From contig JAOVFP010000018.1 of NCBI GenBank assembly GCA_025738555.1, forward strand, positions 1,488,001 to 1,552,000: a stretch of DNA of 64,000 bases. Direction: 5' to 3'. Numbering within the stretch: the stretch's first letter is position 1; each line of letters opens with the position of its first letter. Below the pieces are notes generated by a model. It saw only the letters and a program-made list of their open reading frames with translations, had not been told where the DNA came from and made no database searches. The position numbers and the translations under genes are program-made. Below are positions 11,731 to 22,969 of the stretch, one piece after another. Source of the stretch: Cyathus striatus. Its lineage: Eukaryota > Basidiomycota > Agaricomycetes > Agaricales > Nidulariaceae.

Positions 11731-13955
11731 CTTGGAATTGATATATCTGCAGTCATGAATATATTGAATATCGGGTACTATAACTTGAAGGTCAACTTTT
11801 CCGTATAAGTAACCATCTTTTCTGCGTTTCTCGCCTCCGAGTCGTTGGGCGTTGCCCTGAGTTGTTTTAAGTCGTTCGAGTCTGATTTAAATTAAATCTG
11901 TTATCATCCCGACAGGTCTCCCTCTCGCACAATCTCCATATTTCCCACACGTAAACTAGTTTCGGCATACAGAATTATGTTTTCCTTTCTTACTAAACAT
12001 GCGATGTCGCTTTTGTCTACTGAACGGAACGTAACCTTCACTACTCACCTCAGACAAGGGTGGATCGGATCACTGTAAATATGGTACAACCCGATTTACT
12101 TCCTGTCTGAGGTGACTTCACCTTTGTATTTAAGTAACCGGATCGTCACACAGTCACCTAGCAACGTTGTTGAAGTTTGGTCGTATTTGCTTGAGGTTTA
12201 TATTAAAACTCTTAGGAAACACACACCAACTTACCCAATAAGTAACTTGAAGCCGGCCATGTAGTTTGCGGGCCGTACTAGGTCCGCATTTTCCTCAGCG
12301 ACGTAAAATTATCCGGAGTGCAAAATCTTATAGGGGCCGTAAGGGAATTTGGGTACATGTTATCAGATATAAAAATATAGCTGTACATGCACTGTCTTTC
12401 CCCTTACTCCTATTGATCTCCTGTATTCACGAATCACTACATGTCAGGTGGCTTGGGAGATTAATTTACCAGTCTTCTGGTATGCAGAGGACCCAGGGGA
12501 ATGAGGGAATCATAAGGCTGTCCAACCATCAGTATTTTAATGATACCAACGCAAAGATAGATAGCTATGGAAAGCCGCATTTCACCCCACTTGAAAGTAG
12601 TGAGATATATTACGCTGTGCGCAGATGATATTATAAATACCATCATCTAGTGAACCCAAGGACCAAATGGAGCAGAAGTGGAGTACCCATATAACTAATA
12701 TGTTCACCGATCCAATAACTCGGCAAATAATTGATGCATCATACTGGACTGGAACCCATGCTGGTAGTTTGCTTAATTCATTCAGTCTTGGTCACTTATT
12801 TTTCATCTTCTTTAATAAGCTTAATGATCGTCACTGCTACCTACACGTTCTGTGTGAATGAGTCCCATGGTGTAAAATCGACAAAATTCTGTACATCAAA
12901 AGCGGTAAATGCTTCATTTTATTAATAGTTGTATGGGGTATACCTTTTGGACTTCAAGTTCAGCTACACAATTACTTATCCAATGTAAACTCCATTGATA
13001 TACGGATTTTATTTATTTTTTGTTATTATTTCTTGGTCCAATCCATGAATAGAACGGTGATACGACTTTCGCCTTGAGAGCGACCGAGACGTGCGAAATG
13101 TCGGACATATCGCTGGCACGAATGGGGGGGGATGCCAAGAGGGATCTGTGAGATCGTATAAAGAACTTAAAGACGATGCTCAAGCTCATTGATGTAAAGG
13201 AGCGTCATACTCCGACCTAGTGACCATGAATGTTGGGAAAGTGGTCAGACTTGGGTCAGACAATCCACTGTGTACAAAATTAGCAGTATCGCTGAACGGC
13301 AGGTGACAGGTCCCTTGCAAACATTTGATAACGAACTGGTCAGGCGCATGGAAGATAGTCTTCTATTGATTGAGCGCACTGTAATGTGGACAACCATCAT
13401 GTTTTATAGTAAACAGTTTATGTCCGAGGAAGAATGAATTTGAAGGCTGCGGCCCTTGATTCAAATGTCGTTTGAATTGCGTATGACTGGATCGTCTGCC
13501 TTCAAACGGAACATGAACCTGGCTGTCTTAGATGTCAAATATACTAATGATAGGTCGAGCTACTAGATATGCAGATGCAATATACGTGACAGGTGGACCA
13601 AACAACGCACTCGGCAAGCCTGGCTGCCCGAAGGTAGATTGTCGATGCTCTGCATAATGCTCCTTAACACATCATCATCATCATCCGAACCCATTTCTCC
13701 TTTCCTCCATAAGTTCTTACCATGTTTGTTCACGGATGAAAGTATCTCCAAATGGGTAGTTCCTGTGGAGACTTGCATCCGCGATGGGATATAAACTGTG
13801 CAATGGAGTGCTAACTCTTCTTTCCTACCGCTCCTAAGCTTTTAGCTTTTGTGCACTGATTATCCACTCGCCTTTTGTTTTACGTTTAATAACCATTTTC
13901 ACTCGGACATAAATAGTGCGCTCTACATCCTTCGCGCTGCCTTCCATCTCACAAC
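11731..13955. other. Intergenic, no gene recognised
   Basis: Several short open frames (for example around 12266-12628 and 13563-13778) show no family resemblance. A small inverted repeat lies at 12037-12117. A CAT microsatellite near 13670 encodes the poly-Asp of one of these frames. TATA-like ACATAAATAG occurs about 50 bp upstream of the MIOX start. Confidence 0.4.
12037..12117. repeat. Short inverted repeat (TCACCTCAGACA / TGTCTGAGGTGA)
   Basis: TCACCTCAGACA near 12045 is inverted as TGTCTGAGGTGA near 12104, with about 45 bp between, so a hairpin is possible. It may be a small fold-back relic; no target duplication is evident. Confidence 0.5.
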
Positions 13956-15375
13956 ATGAGCCCTGCATCCGTTGCAAATACAAACTTGGAAATCGTTTCT
14001 GACGCTGTAGACGAAGGTACTATGATGCTATTTTAAACTTGTTTTACTACTGTTAATCTGGCATATTTTTAGTTAATGCTCTGAAAGGAGTGCTCTGGAA
14101 TTCAGAGTCTAACTTCGACAAAGGGAAGGATAAAACTCAATTTCGTCGCTATGAAGATGCATGTGACAGGGTCCAAAACTTTTACAAAGAGCAGCATTGT
14201 GAGTAAAAGCCATTCAATTTCAACGATATAAAATGATAAAGGTATTCAGCAAAACAAACTGTCGAGTTCAACATCAACGCCCGTGTCAACTTTCGTAAAA
14301 ATGTTCGTGCTAGGATGGGTGCGCAGTATCATTCACTTATTATCCACTATTTCGGTTTTAACGTAAATTTATAACTTTAGGTATATGGGAGGCTATGGAG
14401 AAACTGAATGCCCTTGTTGACGACTCGGATCCTGACGTATGCATTATTTCTTTCTATTTGTGAATGTCATATCTTACCGTTGTACTGGACTCATAGACGG
14501 ATGTTTCGCAAATCGAACACCTGTTACAGACTGCAGAAGCTCTCCGACGCGATGGAAAGCCAGAATGGATGCAAGTTGTAGGCCTTGTTCACGACCTTGG
14601 TAAACTTCTATACTTGTTCGGTTCTGAGTAAGTTATTTGTTCCGTATCGGATTGAAAATAGTTATTGATTATCGCCACCATCAGAGGGCAGTGGGACGTG
14701 GTCGGTGTAAGTGGCGATTCCTTTTTAAATATCGGGGCTGGATCTCACCTTGTGCTCCTTCCGGAATAATATAGGATACGTTTGGTAAGTCTAAATCTGT
14801 TCAGATCCAACACTAGTGTAAAACTAATTACCGACGTAGTTGTCGGATGCAAATTTTCGGAGAAGTGTATCTTTCCGGAGACATTTGATGCGAACCCAGA
14901 TTCAAAAGATGAGATATATTCGACAGAGTACGGCGTTTACCATCCTCATTGTGGTCTTTCGAATGTCATGATTTCTTGGGGGCATGATGAGGTAAGTCCT
15001 AAATTATATATTATACGCGTTTTCTACTAACACCTTAATCAGTATCTCTATCTTGTTCTGAAGGACCAATCAATTCTTCCTGAAGAAGGTCTGGCAATCA
15101 TACGTTACCATAGCTTTTATCCGTCAGTCCACGGCATTTTATTTAGTTACCTACTCACTGACTTCTGAAACGTTTCGGCCTTACATAGGTGGCACAGAGA
15201 AGGGGCATACGGGCATCTAACAAACGCCACCGATGAGAAAGCCTTATCCGCAGTGCAGGCTTTTAATCCCTATGATCTATATAGCAAAACCGATGAGCCA
15301 GTCAACCCAGAAGAGTTAAAACCTTACTACATGAAATTGATCAACAAATTCTTTCCAGAGGTCATCGAATGGTAA
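13956..15375 (+). CDS. myo-inositol oxygenase, ten exons
   Basis: Non-heme di-iron oxygenase converting myo-inositol and O2 to D-glucuronate (EC 1.13.99.1), a cytosolic step feeding inositol into sugar-acid metabolism. Exons: 13956..14016, 14073..14198, 14250..14318, 14381..14436, 14497..14627, 14685..14706, 14775..14784, 14840..14991, 15043..15122, 15189..15375. All junctions keep frame and give 297 aa, close to the usual 280-310. Family landmarks are present: [20 protein letters not shown]; the metal-ligand segments [34 protein letters not shown] and FNPYDLYSK; and the C-terminal ending FFPEVIEW. No ligand is missing. Exons 6 and 7 are only 22 and 10 nt, so automated predictors will probably misread this gene. 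It appears intact. Confidence 0.93.
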
Positions 15376-16474
15376 ACGAGATATTGATAACTAAAATGAT
15401 TCATGTTACAAATATATTTATATAATACTTTTATTTCTGTTGTAGCTATGATCTTGTTTCCGACTTATATTGTAAATAATTGTGATCAACTATTCGATCT
15501 GCTATGCCTGAAGCAGTGAGCACCATTATAACTATGATAGCGAGCTTACGACGTCAACGAATGGATCAGTTCCGAACGTTAGCTTTCTTAGTAAATCGAG
15601 GCTTTTCAATCTCTTAGACGGTAAGCACATATGCCACGTATGTCAGAAACTAGTGTTCTATTTAGTGCATACTTGGCATACAATTTATCTAATTTATCTA
15701 GACGGTAATTTGATGTTAGGTTGGGGTAGTTATTCGTTATGCGAGCTGCCAATCAACTTCCTCGTAAGTGCCAAGCGTCTAAATCCGATGATCAACCTCC
15801 ACGAATTCATGCGGGGTGAGCTCCACAGCCTAACAGAACTTTAACAGCACTCATTTCGCTAAGTTCGAACCTGAGAGCTAGATATAGATGGGATAAGAAC
15901 CCAAAGCCGTAGAGATCCCATGATAAGAATGTCGTCATTAGGTAGTTGCATTTGGTTGTAGCACTAACTTCATTGCTTCGGGTCGGCCTCCACTTTGTCG
16001 TAACAGCCGTATTTGCGGTTCTGCAACTCTTTCGATGGTCCATGGAAAGCGTCATCATCATTCTCAAGAGTATAAGTACTAATTGTTTGATTGTTCAATG
16101 TTGCCAGCAGCTTCGGGTTCAACAAATTTACGTAGTGTACGTACATATCTCGTGTTTCCTAATTTTGAACTGCCTCATAGCTTTTGTTTGCCGAGCTCCA
16201 TTCGGCAAGTGAAAATCTCACTGGCAAGAGAAAATCGATGGAATCCACTGTCTTCTTTTCGCAACGTGGTGGGTCACATGCATTTTCTTGTATAGCTCTT
16301 CACCGCATTGCAGGGCTATATGGTAAGCCAAATATAATAAGATGTTACTTGTATTTCTATAAGTTTCATCCAAAGTCTCCACACTCACCCTCACTTCTTT
16401 CTCCTCTACCATCATCCCCCTCTACCATTGCTCTTGTCCTCTTGTCTACTATAAGCAAGTCCCCACATTTCAAC
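15376..16474. other. Intergenic, no gene recognised
   Basis: Downstream of MIOX and upstream of the split helical-bundle gene. No coding region I can support; pyrimidine-rich sequence at 16370-16440 fits a promoter or 5' UTR for the gene at 16475. Confidence 0.4.
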
Positions 16475-16552
16475 ATGCTACAATCCAAGGACAAAAAAAT
16501 CCATCGTCTCGAGTCTGTTCATTTAATCACGACTGTCTTAACCAATCTTATC
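16475..16552 (+). pseudogene. Helical-bundle gene, 5' end of exon 1 (rest at 51044-49727)
   Basis: The ATG at 16475 opens KKIHRLESVHLITTVLTNL, parallel to KTIRRLEAVRLLTDLLTQI of the 22.8-kb paralogue and KIIRRLEALRLLNDLLTQI of the 42-kb one. Homology stops at 16552, exactly where a TIR element begins. The continuation (GAIPSFPHPVTTV) is on the minus strand from 51044, after the same 8 bp ATCTTATC. Joined with one copy of the 8 bp, exon 1 is in frame. This copy was broken by the element insertion and later separated by a ~32-kb inversion. Confidence 0.85.
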
Positions 16553-17588
16553 GGGCAGCAAGAAAATTCCGGGCACGCACAAAAGTGAGCGTGAGTTGAG
16601 CGTGCACGCTCACCTATTGAGCGTGAAAATTCGACCCTGTGCATGAATATTCTATATGTGAGCATGAATAATCCTTATATGAGTGTGAGCCAACTGGCTG
16701 TCTTATATCAACTACATAGTGAATAATTGGCATAGTAAAGCATGTTTTTAATACAATTTGGTATATACTAAGCACTGTAATGTAATAATTGAAGAACACC
16801 AGTGGGTTTTATATATATTTCATTGTTATTGTCTTCTTTATGAGTGTATATTGATTTAAAATGTATACCAATGATCAAGAGTGTTTAGATATGACTTAGA
16901 GTGTATATAAATGATTCAGAGAGTGTACATATGATCTACAAGTTGAAAAAATGACTCAGAGAGTGTAGCAGTAATTCAGACTAACAGTTAAAAATTTATA
17001 GAGCTAGAGAATGGTATATATTGAACAGTAGAAACAGGGGAAGTTTATAATGAAGCAGGGGGCTCAGAAAATTACAGGAAGCTTTACAATGAAGCAGGAA
17101 AATTCAGAACAAGGCAGGGGGATTCACAGTGAACCAGAGACCTTGGGAAATTCAAAACAAAGGATGGGGCTTTACAGTGAAGTAGGGAACTTCAGAACAA
17201 GGAAGGGGGCTTAATAATGAAGCAGGGAAATTCACAACGAAGCAGGGAGAAATACAGGATAGATTACTACCTATCACACATATTTGCATAGTATAACTGC
17301 ATGTCAGTATTATATTTACACTCATGCTCAATGCCCTTTGATATGAGCATGAGCATGATAGGTATTCTATCACATTTATAATACTTATTTACACTTGCAC
17401 TCAATGTCCTTTAACTTGAGTGTGAGCATAATTGGCATTTTTACTCATGCTCACAAATATTACACTTATATTTCACTTGAGCATGAGCGTGATTGGTATT
17501 CCTATTCATGCTCACAAGTATTACACTCACAGTCAATGTCCTTTAACTTGAGCATGAGTGTGGTATTCCTATTCACACTCACAAGTAT
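16553..17588. mobile_element. Repeat-rich 8-bp-TSD element, left half
   Basis: Starts GGGCAGCAAGAAAATTCCGG followed by GCACGCACAAAAGTGAGCGTGA, matching inverted the end at 51053 (GGGCACATAGAAAATTCCAG...). The flanking 8 bp ATCTTATC (16545-16552) is repeated as its complement at 51045-51052. The interior is non-coding repeats: GAGCGTGA/GAGCATGA motifs near the end, AGTGTATATAAATGA-like units at 16840-16980, GAAGCAGGG-rich ~40-bp units at 17030-17250, and ~70-bp units from 17300. The element is cut at 17588 by the Ulp1-DDE transposon. Its other half lies at 51053-54091. TSD length suggests the hAT, P or KDZ groups; no transposase is visible. Confidence 0.8.
17300..17588 (-). repeat. ~70-bp tandem repeat array, left segment
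   Basis: About four units, reverse complement of the array at 51530-51945. Each has TGAGCATGAATAGGAATACC, an inverted pair CACTCATGCTCAA...TTGAGCATGAGTG, and GTAATACTTG. The array breaks at the TA of GTGTAATAC, where the transposon inserted; the missing half of that unit sits at 54091. Confidence 0.8.
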
Positions 17589-17590
17589 TA

Positions 17591-20500
17591 CTGGATCATT
17601 TCGACCAATCATTCGGTCACGCATCACACAGAGCTTCTGAACAGAACAATTTTGAAAATTGTCATGCGTCCACAAGTGCATCGAACAAAGGTTCAGGGAA
17701 ACTATAAAAGAGCGAAATTTCAGCGAAAAAATGGTGAATTTGTGTGATAATTGTAGGTACAATATTGTAATGTACATTTTAATGCTCCTCCCAAGCCGTT
17801 GTAGAATACATAGTGTTTTTGAATTTTTTCCTAAGCCCACGCCTAACTTCTGGAGTTGCATTGGTAAACATACTATCAATGACTTCAACTAAGGTGCTCT
17901 CTGCATCTGTAGCAAGCTGAAGACCAGAAAATGAATTATGATCTGTAGACTCTTGCAAATGCTCGATCACAACTTCTACTGGTACTGCAGAATCAGATGA
18001 TAGAGTCTCATTTGAGACGAACTCTCTGTTTTTCACTATCAACTCGCTGTCATCAGAATCAGCTGTAATTATATCTTGAAGTGTAAACTGTGGTTCTTCA
18101 GCTGATCTAGACTGCTTTAGTTCTTTAAAAAACTCAGGATCATCAACATGAAGGCTACACAGGATGTCACGGGCTTCTTTGCTAGTGAGACTTTCCCAGG
18201 AAAGATTGAAATCACCAGCACGACAGCACTTCCATGCCTTTGTGATATGTTAGTCAATTAGAAATAGAATGTGATTAATGCAACGTACATTTAAAACTAT
18301 TTCAGGTTTATTGAGCTTCTCAAAGGCAGTGACAAGCCAGCCAACTGTGCGGTCTCTCAATACCTTTAATTGAGTATTAATAACTATCCTGTCACTTGTA
18401 ATCCCATCCTTTAGTTGCATAAGAACCTCTTCAACAAGATCATGGTGTGCAGCTTGCTTTATGATGTGCTTGAATGTGTAATTAATCCCAACATCACAAG
18501 GCTGGAAGAGACCAGTTAAGCCTGCAGGAATAAATATAACAATGATTGAGGGGTGAAAAGTGTGCATCCAGTTTAGAAACTCTTTTGACTGATGTACTGA
18601 CCAGCAATCAATCAACCAAATAACCATTTGATTAAGAGAAAGCCCAAGTTTAGCACAAACATTTGCAAAGTATGGTGCGAGTATTGTGGTTACAAAATGG
18701 CACATAGTTTCTTGTGTTGACCAGTATGTATCTGTCTTCGACTCTTCAAAAAGAAATCCAAGGCTATTTGCTTCATCCATATATCTAGCAGTTGCAGATG
18801 GAAGAGACCGTTTTGTTGCACCTTGATATATTGATTGTAAAGGAAGCATGCATCCATCGGCAGAAACATTAACAAATGTTGTGAATGCACGCTTGTCTTC
18901 AGTTCCAATTGTAGCTACTTGATTGGAACCTGTAGGTGCATATGTTAGACTGCTCCCTGGTGAAAGAACAACCTGTGTCTGATCTCCATTAACTATGAGT
19001 GCAGGAGATGTTATATCATAATCTTTAATGGTGTGGGCAATACGCAAAAATGCTTTTAGCAAAATTTCATCCACATTTTTTGGTATTTTTCTCCCAGCTC
19101 GAGTTGATCGTCGGAGAGACCATCCTAGAGACCGATGAAGAAACTTCAAAATGAAACTTTCTGAGCAAGTAAATAGCGAGCCATCTTGAGAAGGAGTCTT
19201 GAAAATTTTGGAGCCAAGTGGTTGAGCTGAGCAATAACAATGCTCCGAATTGATAACAATGTGAGTGGAATAGATGATTGTCGCAGATCACTCAGGTACC
19301 TCAATATTTCCAGTGTAGCCTCAGGATATTGAACCTATACAGTTAGGTTTAGCATTAAGTACAACTTGGAAAGTATTGAAACACATACCAGAACTCCTAC
19401 TCGTGTTGTCAAGCCACCTGGCTTGTTACCTTTAGCAACTCATAATAGGGTGTCATCATTCCATCGAGCCCTGTCACCTCCACGTTCTATCCACCATCCA
19501 ACAACTTGGGTTGTAAGTTTGTTGAAGAGTGCAACATGTGTTTTCTGGAGTTCCTTTACAATAGCTGCTGGGCTCATTGCATATCCAACCTTTCTAGCAG
19601 CTTCTTCAATGTGAATCCAAACTAATGGATTCATCCAGTTTGTATATTTCGCTACTTTATATGCATATTCAAATTTTCTAGGTCAACCAACAGTTTTTTT
19701 GGTTTCACTGTGAAAATCTTCTTTAAATGCTCTTAAAGGTCTCGATGCTTCAGCAATATTGACACTCGTCTCGAAACTAGGTTGGGATAGCAACACATTG
19801 TGTTTCTTAGAGTTGAGGTTAGCCAATCCAATCCTTTTGATACATATGCAATATTGACTCACAGGTACTACATGTCCCAAAATATTTCTTTTACCAGATC
19901 TAATCTCATCCTCAAGCTTTTGCAAACATTCATGTCATTTTCTCTCTGCTCCTAGCTCACGTTTGTGCTGGAGAGATGATTTTTTTGCAGCTTCTTTCTG
20001 GGCTTTCCACTTCAAGTTATTTGCAGATGATTCTTCTCACATTCACTTGAGATCAGCCTTGATTCTGTCTTCACTTGGGTTCTGAATAAAGTATTTGCGT
20101 ATATCACTTGACCCAAAACTGCTTTCCTCCTGCTTGCGTTTACCTAATATTGATGGGACGAAACATTCCAGTAGTGGTACACTGGGACTTGGGCTTGATG
20201 CCAGCCTTGGACTTGATGGACCTGGACTCGATGACACACCTAACAATGGCAACAGCAAATCTGAGTTGGCAAGATCTGCAACCAAGGTTGGTTTGGGTGA
20301 TAGTTTCTCTGCGGATAACCAGTGCACATCCATTTCTTTGTCTGTTTCTTCTTGCCACTAATATATATGATGAGAATCGAATTTAAACAGAATAAATTCT
20401 ACTCACATTGTCCATGTGTCATTTCACCATCTGTATAAACATTCGTATTCGTTCTGTAATAGCCTCACTCCTTTGGAGAAGGTTAACATCTGGTAGTACA

Positions 20501-21887
20501 AAAGCACAAGCAGCATTGAGTGCAAAGACTCCGCAGGAAAAATCATCATTCTGTTGAGTTATGGGCATCTTGAAGAAGTCAAATGTAGTATTGGTGTGTA
20601 TTTTCATCCACCACTTTAGCGCATCGACTAATTCATGATCACAGCTACCAAGTGAATCACCATAGAATATAGCCTTATGTGTACCATCAATTGCGATGGC
20701 GACCCAATGTTGGTTATCAACATTAGCTATACCACAGGCCATTTTGCACAATCCAGAAGCCAATTCAGATCCAATTGTCCATTGATATCAGCAACTCCTT
20801 TCTTGAGCTGAGTATGATCCAGTGTTTCAATTTCGGTAAAACTGTACTAGCAGGACAAACACAAAGTCTTCAATGATTTCATATGATGTACCAAGAGCAG
20901 ATCGAGAAATATCAACTCTCAGGAGCTCAAGCTGTTGGGATATATGGCTGCTATAAAACCACGTCTGTGATAGGTAAGTTGTTAAAGAGTCAATGGGACT
21001 ATTCATAAATCCACTAATACTTCCACTCCAAGTTATATTGCCCAACATATGCAATGCTGTATTGCAAATGTTATAGTTGTCTGATCCTCGAGGACCTCTA
21101 TTTTTCAAAAGAAATGCTTCAGCTCTCGCCCATTTTCTCTTCAAGATCAAAATATGCGAAGCTTTGCCCCAGTACGAAAGGATCCAACGTGGATAGCAAA
21201 TTGCAGCGATTGCAGAGTCTGGGTGGTTGGCATATCGAACTGATGGCGATACCAATTTCATCAAGCTGTGAATAACATCACTCGAGGGTAATGGATATGC
21301 CTTTATTGAACTAATATCCACCAAATCATCCAGAATTGGGGGATCTATACAAATAAACTCCTCAGGTGGTTTCTTCTGAAGATTTGTATTCATATCCTGA
21401 GCTGGGAATGGAAACTCGAGCAGCTGCTGTACTGTTATTCTTGCAGTAGGCAATAGTGTTGGAGATATGATTGGAGGAATTTCGACATGAGAGGGTTTTG
21501 AGGCCATATTTCGTTCTAACTGCCTAGTCAAATTGATGTTAGATTCTTTATTGTCTGAATAGCCACAAGTTAATGTACAGACCTTGAACACTGTGAATGA
21601 GATACATATATGAAGAATGCCAGTTAATTTATACCAAATTATAGCCTATTGTACTTCAAACACAATGATAGCGCTTAATAGATAAGACCATTGTTCTAAT
21701 TAATATGATTGTTATACAAATGCAGTAATACAGCTCTTGCCTGTCCTAAAAATCTGTCTTGCAAGGCCATCGTGGGCATGAACAAATTTTAACCATGTCA
21801 CACACTAAAACAGGCCTTGAACTGAACAATTAAGTCAAATTTTCTGTCACGCTCAAAATGGCCGAACGATTGGTCGAAATGATCCAG
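17591..21887 (-). mobile_element. Ulp1-DDE transposon, copy 1 (TA target site)
   Basis: 4297 bp, minus orientation. Both ends read inward as CTGGATCATTTCGACCAATC followed by (A/G)TTCGG, with TA at 17589-17590 and 21888-21889. The interior is almost identical to the copy at 54094-58389 in the opposite orientation. TA duplication and a DDE_1/pogo-type catalytic core place it near Tc1/mariner-pogo, but it also carries a Ulp1-like cysteine protease domain in the same long frame. Left flank: repeat array. Right flank: last exon of the 22.8-kb helical-bundle gene, AGCTGT joined to TA. Confidence 0.92.
17779..21507 (-). pseudogene. Ulp1 protease-DDE transposase fusion, copy 1, with eight TGA and a frameshift
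   Basis: Same coding region as copy 2 (see 54474-58201), read from 21507 to 17779. In order: N-terminal region, C48/Ulp1-like catalytic core (NQHWVAIAID, YGDSLGS, QQNDDFSCGVFAL), Ser/Pro linker, basic region with GRPRKF-like motif, HTH-like region, DDE_1 domain (NGDQTQVVL; WLIDCWSVHQ; LFQPCDVG), acidic tail. The same eight in-frame TGA codons are present. Unlike copy 2 it keeps seven A's where copy 2 has five (about 19981-19987), so that stretch is in frame. It lacks one A near 19208, which breaks the frame before the DDE domain. Both differences are in homopolymers and could be sequence errors. As given it cannot make a full product. Confidence 0.82.
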
Positions 21888-21889
21888 TA

Positions 21890-22831
21890 ACAGCTTCCGT
21901 CCTTGCTGTGAAGTTTGCTGTAAGTATCTCGTTAGCGTTTTTAACAGCAATTTTTAAATAACATGGCGCCTACGTTGTTTTCATCAGCTGGTTTGTCACC
22001 GTTCCGGGAGATTGGTGACTCTAGTGCAGACACGATCTAGAGAATAATATTAATTTTTAAATGTAATCCTCGATAGGATGCGGTACGTACCAATAAATCA
22101 ACTTTTTTACTCGTATCGACCACTGTTTGTTGAATCACGGCTGAGTTGTCCTGAAGCATAGTCACGCCTTGCTGAACTTCGACTGCGCTTTCCTGAAGTG
22201 TGGCCACACCTTGCCGAACTTCTACTGCCACTGAATCGACCTTTTTGCGGGTATCGACCACCGTTTGTTGAACAACGACTGAGATTTGCTGAGTTTCCAC
22301 TGTTCGAGCAGCCATGAAGACCGCTAACATGTGCTGTAGTCTTTCTGGCACCGAATTATGTCTTCTTTATCACTGTTCGCAGCTAGTATGGACATGAATT
22401 TCCTCCGCTTTGTATATTTTTGTACTGTCGATTGTATATCATTTAATACCCTGGATCACATTAGACGAGAAAAATTTTTAAAATTATGACATACTCTTGA
22501 AGCTCCGCAATATCTTCTAGCAAGTTTGTATCTTGAGATGCGACAGTACGATCAATAACCATTGTCATTACTTCATGACAGGACTTTGCAAGCTCCATAA
22601 TACCATCCTTGTTTCGCAGAACAGTCTGGGGATCGGTTTAGTATGATTTAAATTTAATGGTAGGCATATAAAAGTTACCAATGCAATCTCGAGTATCTTT
22701 GCGGTGGTTGACGAAATTGCGCTAACTGGGTGAGGAAGTGTCGGAATTACATTGGTGATTTGGGTAAGCAGGTCGGTGAGCAAGCGGACGGCTTCGAGGC
22801 GACGAATTGTCTTTCCGTTGTCGCGAGGCAT
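21890..22831 (-). pseudogene. Helical-bundle/coiled-coil gene, copy at 22.8 kb, 3' end cut by transposon
   Basis: Minus strand: exon 1 22831..22679 (starts MPRDNGKTIRRLEAVRLL), exon 2 22625..22495, exon 3 from 22450. The introns match those of the 42-kb paralogue. A missing base near 22350 (CAGAAAGAC against CAGAAAAGA) shifts the frame just before RLQHMLAVF. The coiled-coil repeat region (QQGVATLQESAVEVQQG) then reads on to about 22080, followed by short exon 4 and the start of exon 5 (QTSQQGRKL). Exon 5 is cut at 21889 by the Ulp1-DDE transposon. The coil region is shorter than in the 42-kb copy. N-terminal architecture resembles the MLKL_NTD/HeLo-like four-helix domain of fungal NLR-type proteins (inference). 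Confidence 0.7.
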
Positions 22832-22969
22832 GATGATGAAACTAGAAAAAATTGGTTTGGAGAGTTTGACGACGATGAATAATGGTAGGTATGAATGAGG
22901 AGGGTTGGAGGATTTGGAATGGAGCTCTGAATGCGTTGCTGTGAACAAGCTGTGAATGTGGTGTGCACA

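Noticed and set aside
12266..12628. Plus-strand frame of 120 codons between the 10468 gene and MIOX
   Set aside because: Random composition, no splice partners, no recognisable domain.
17591..21887. KDZ (Kyakuja-Dileera-Zisupton) element because of the Ulp1 domain
   Set aside because: The catalytic core is DDE_1/pogo-like and the target duplication is TA, not 8 bp.
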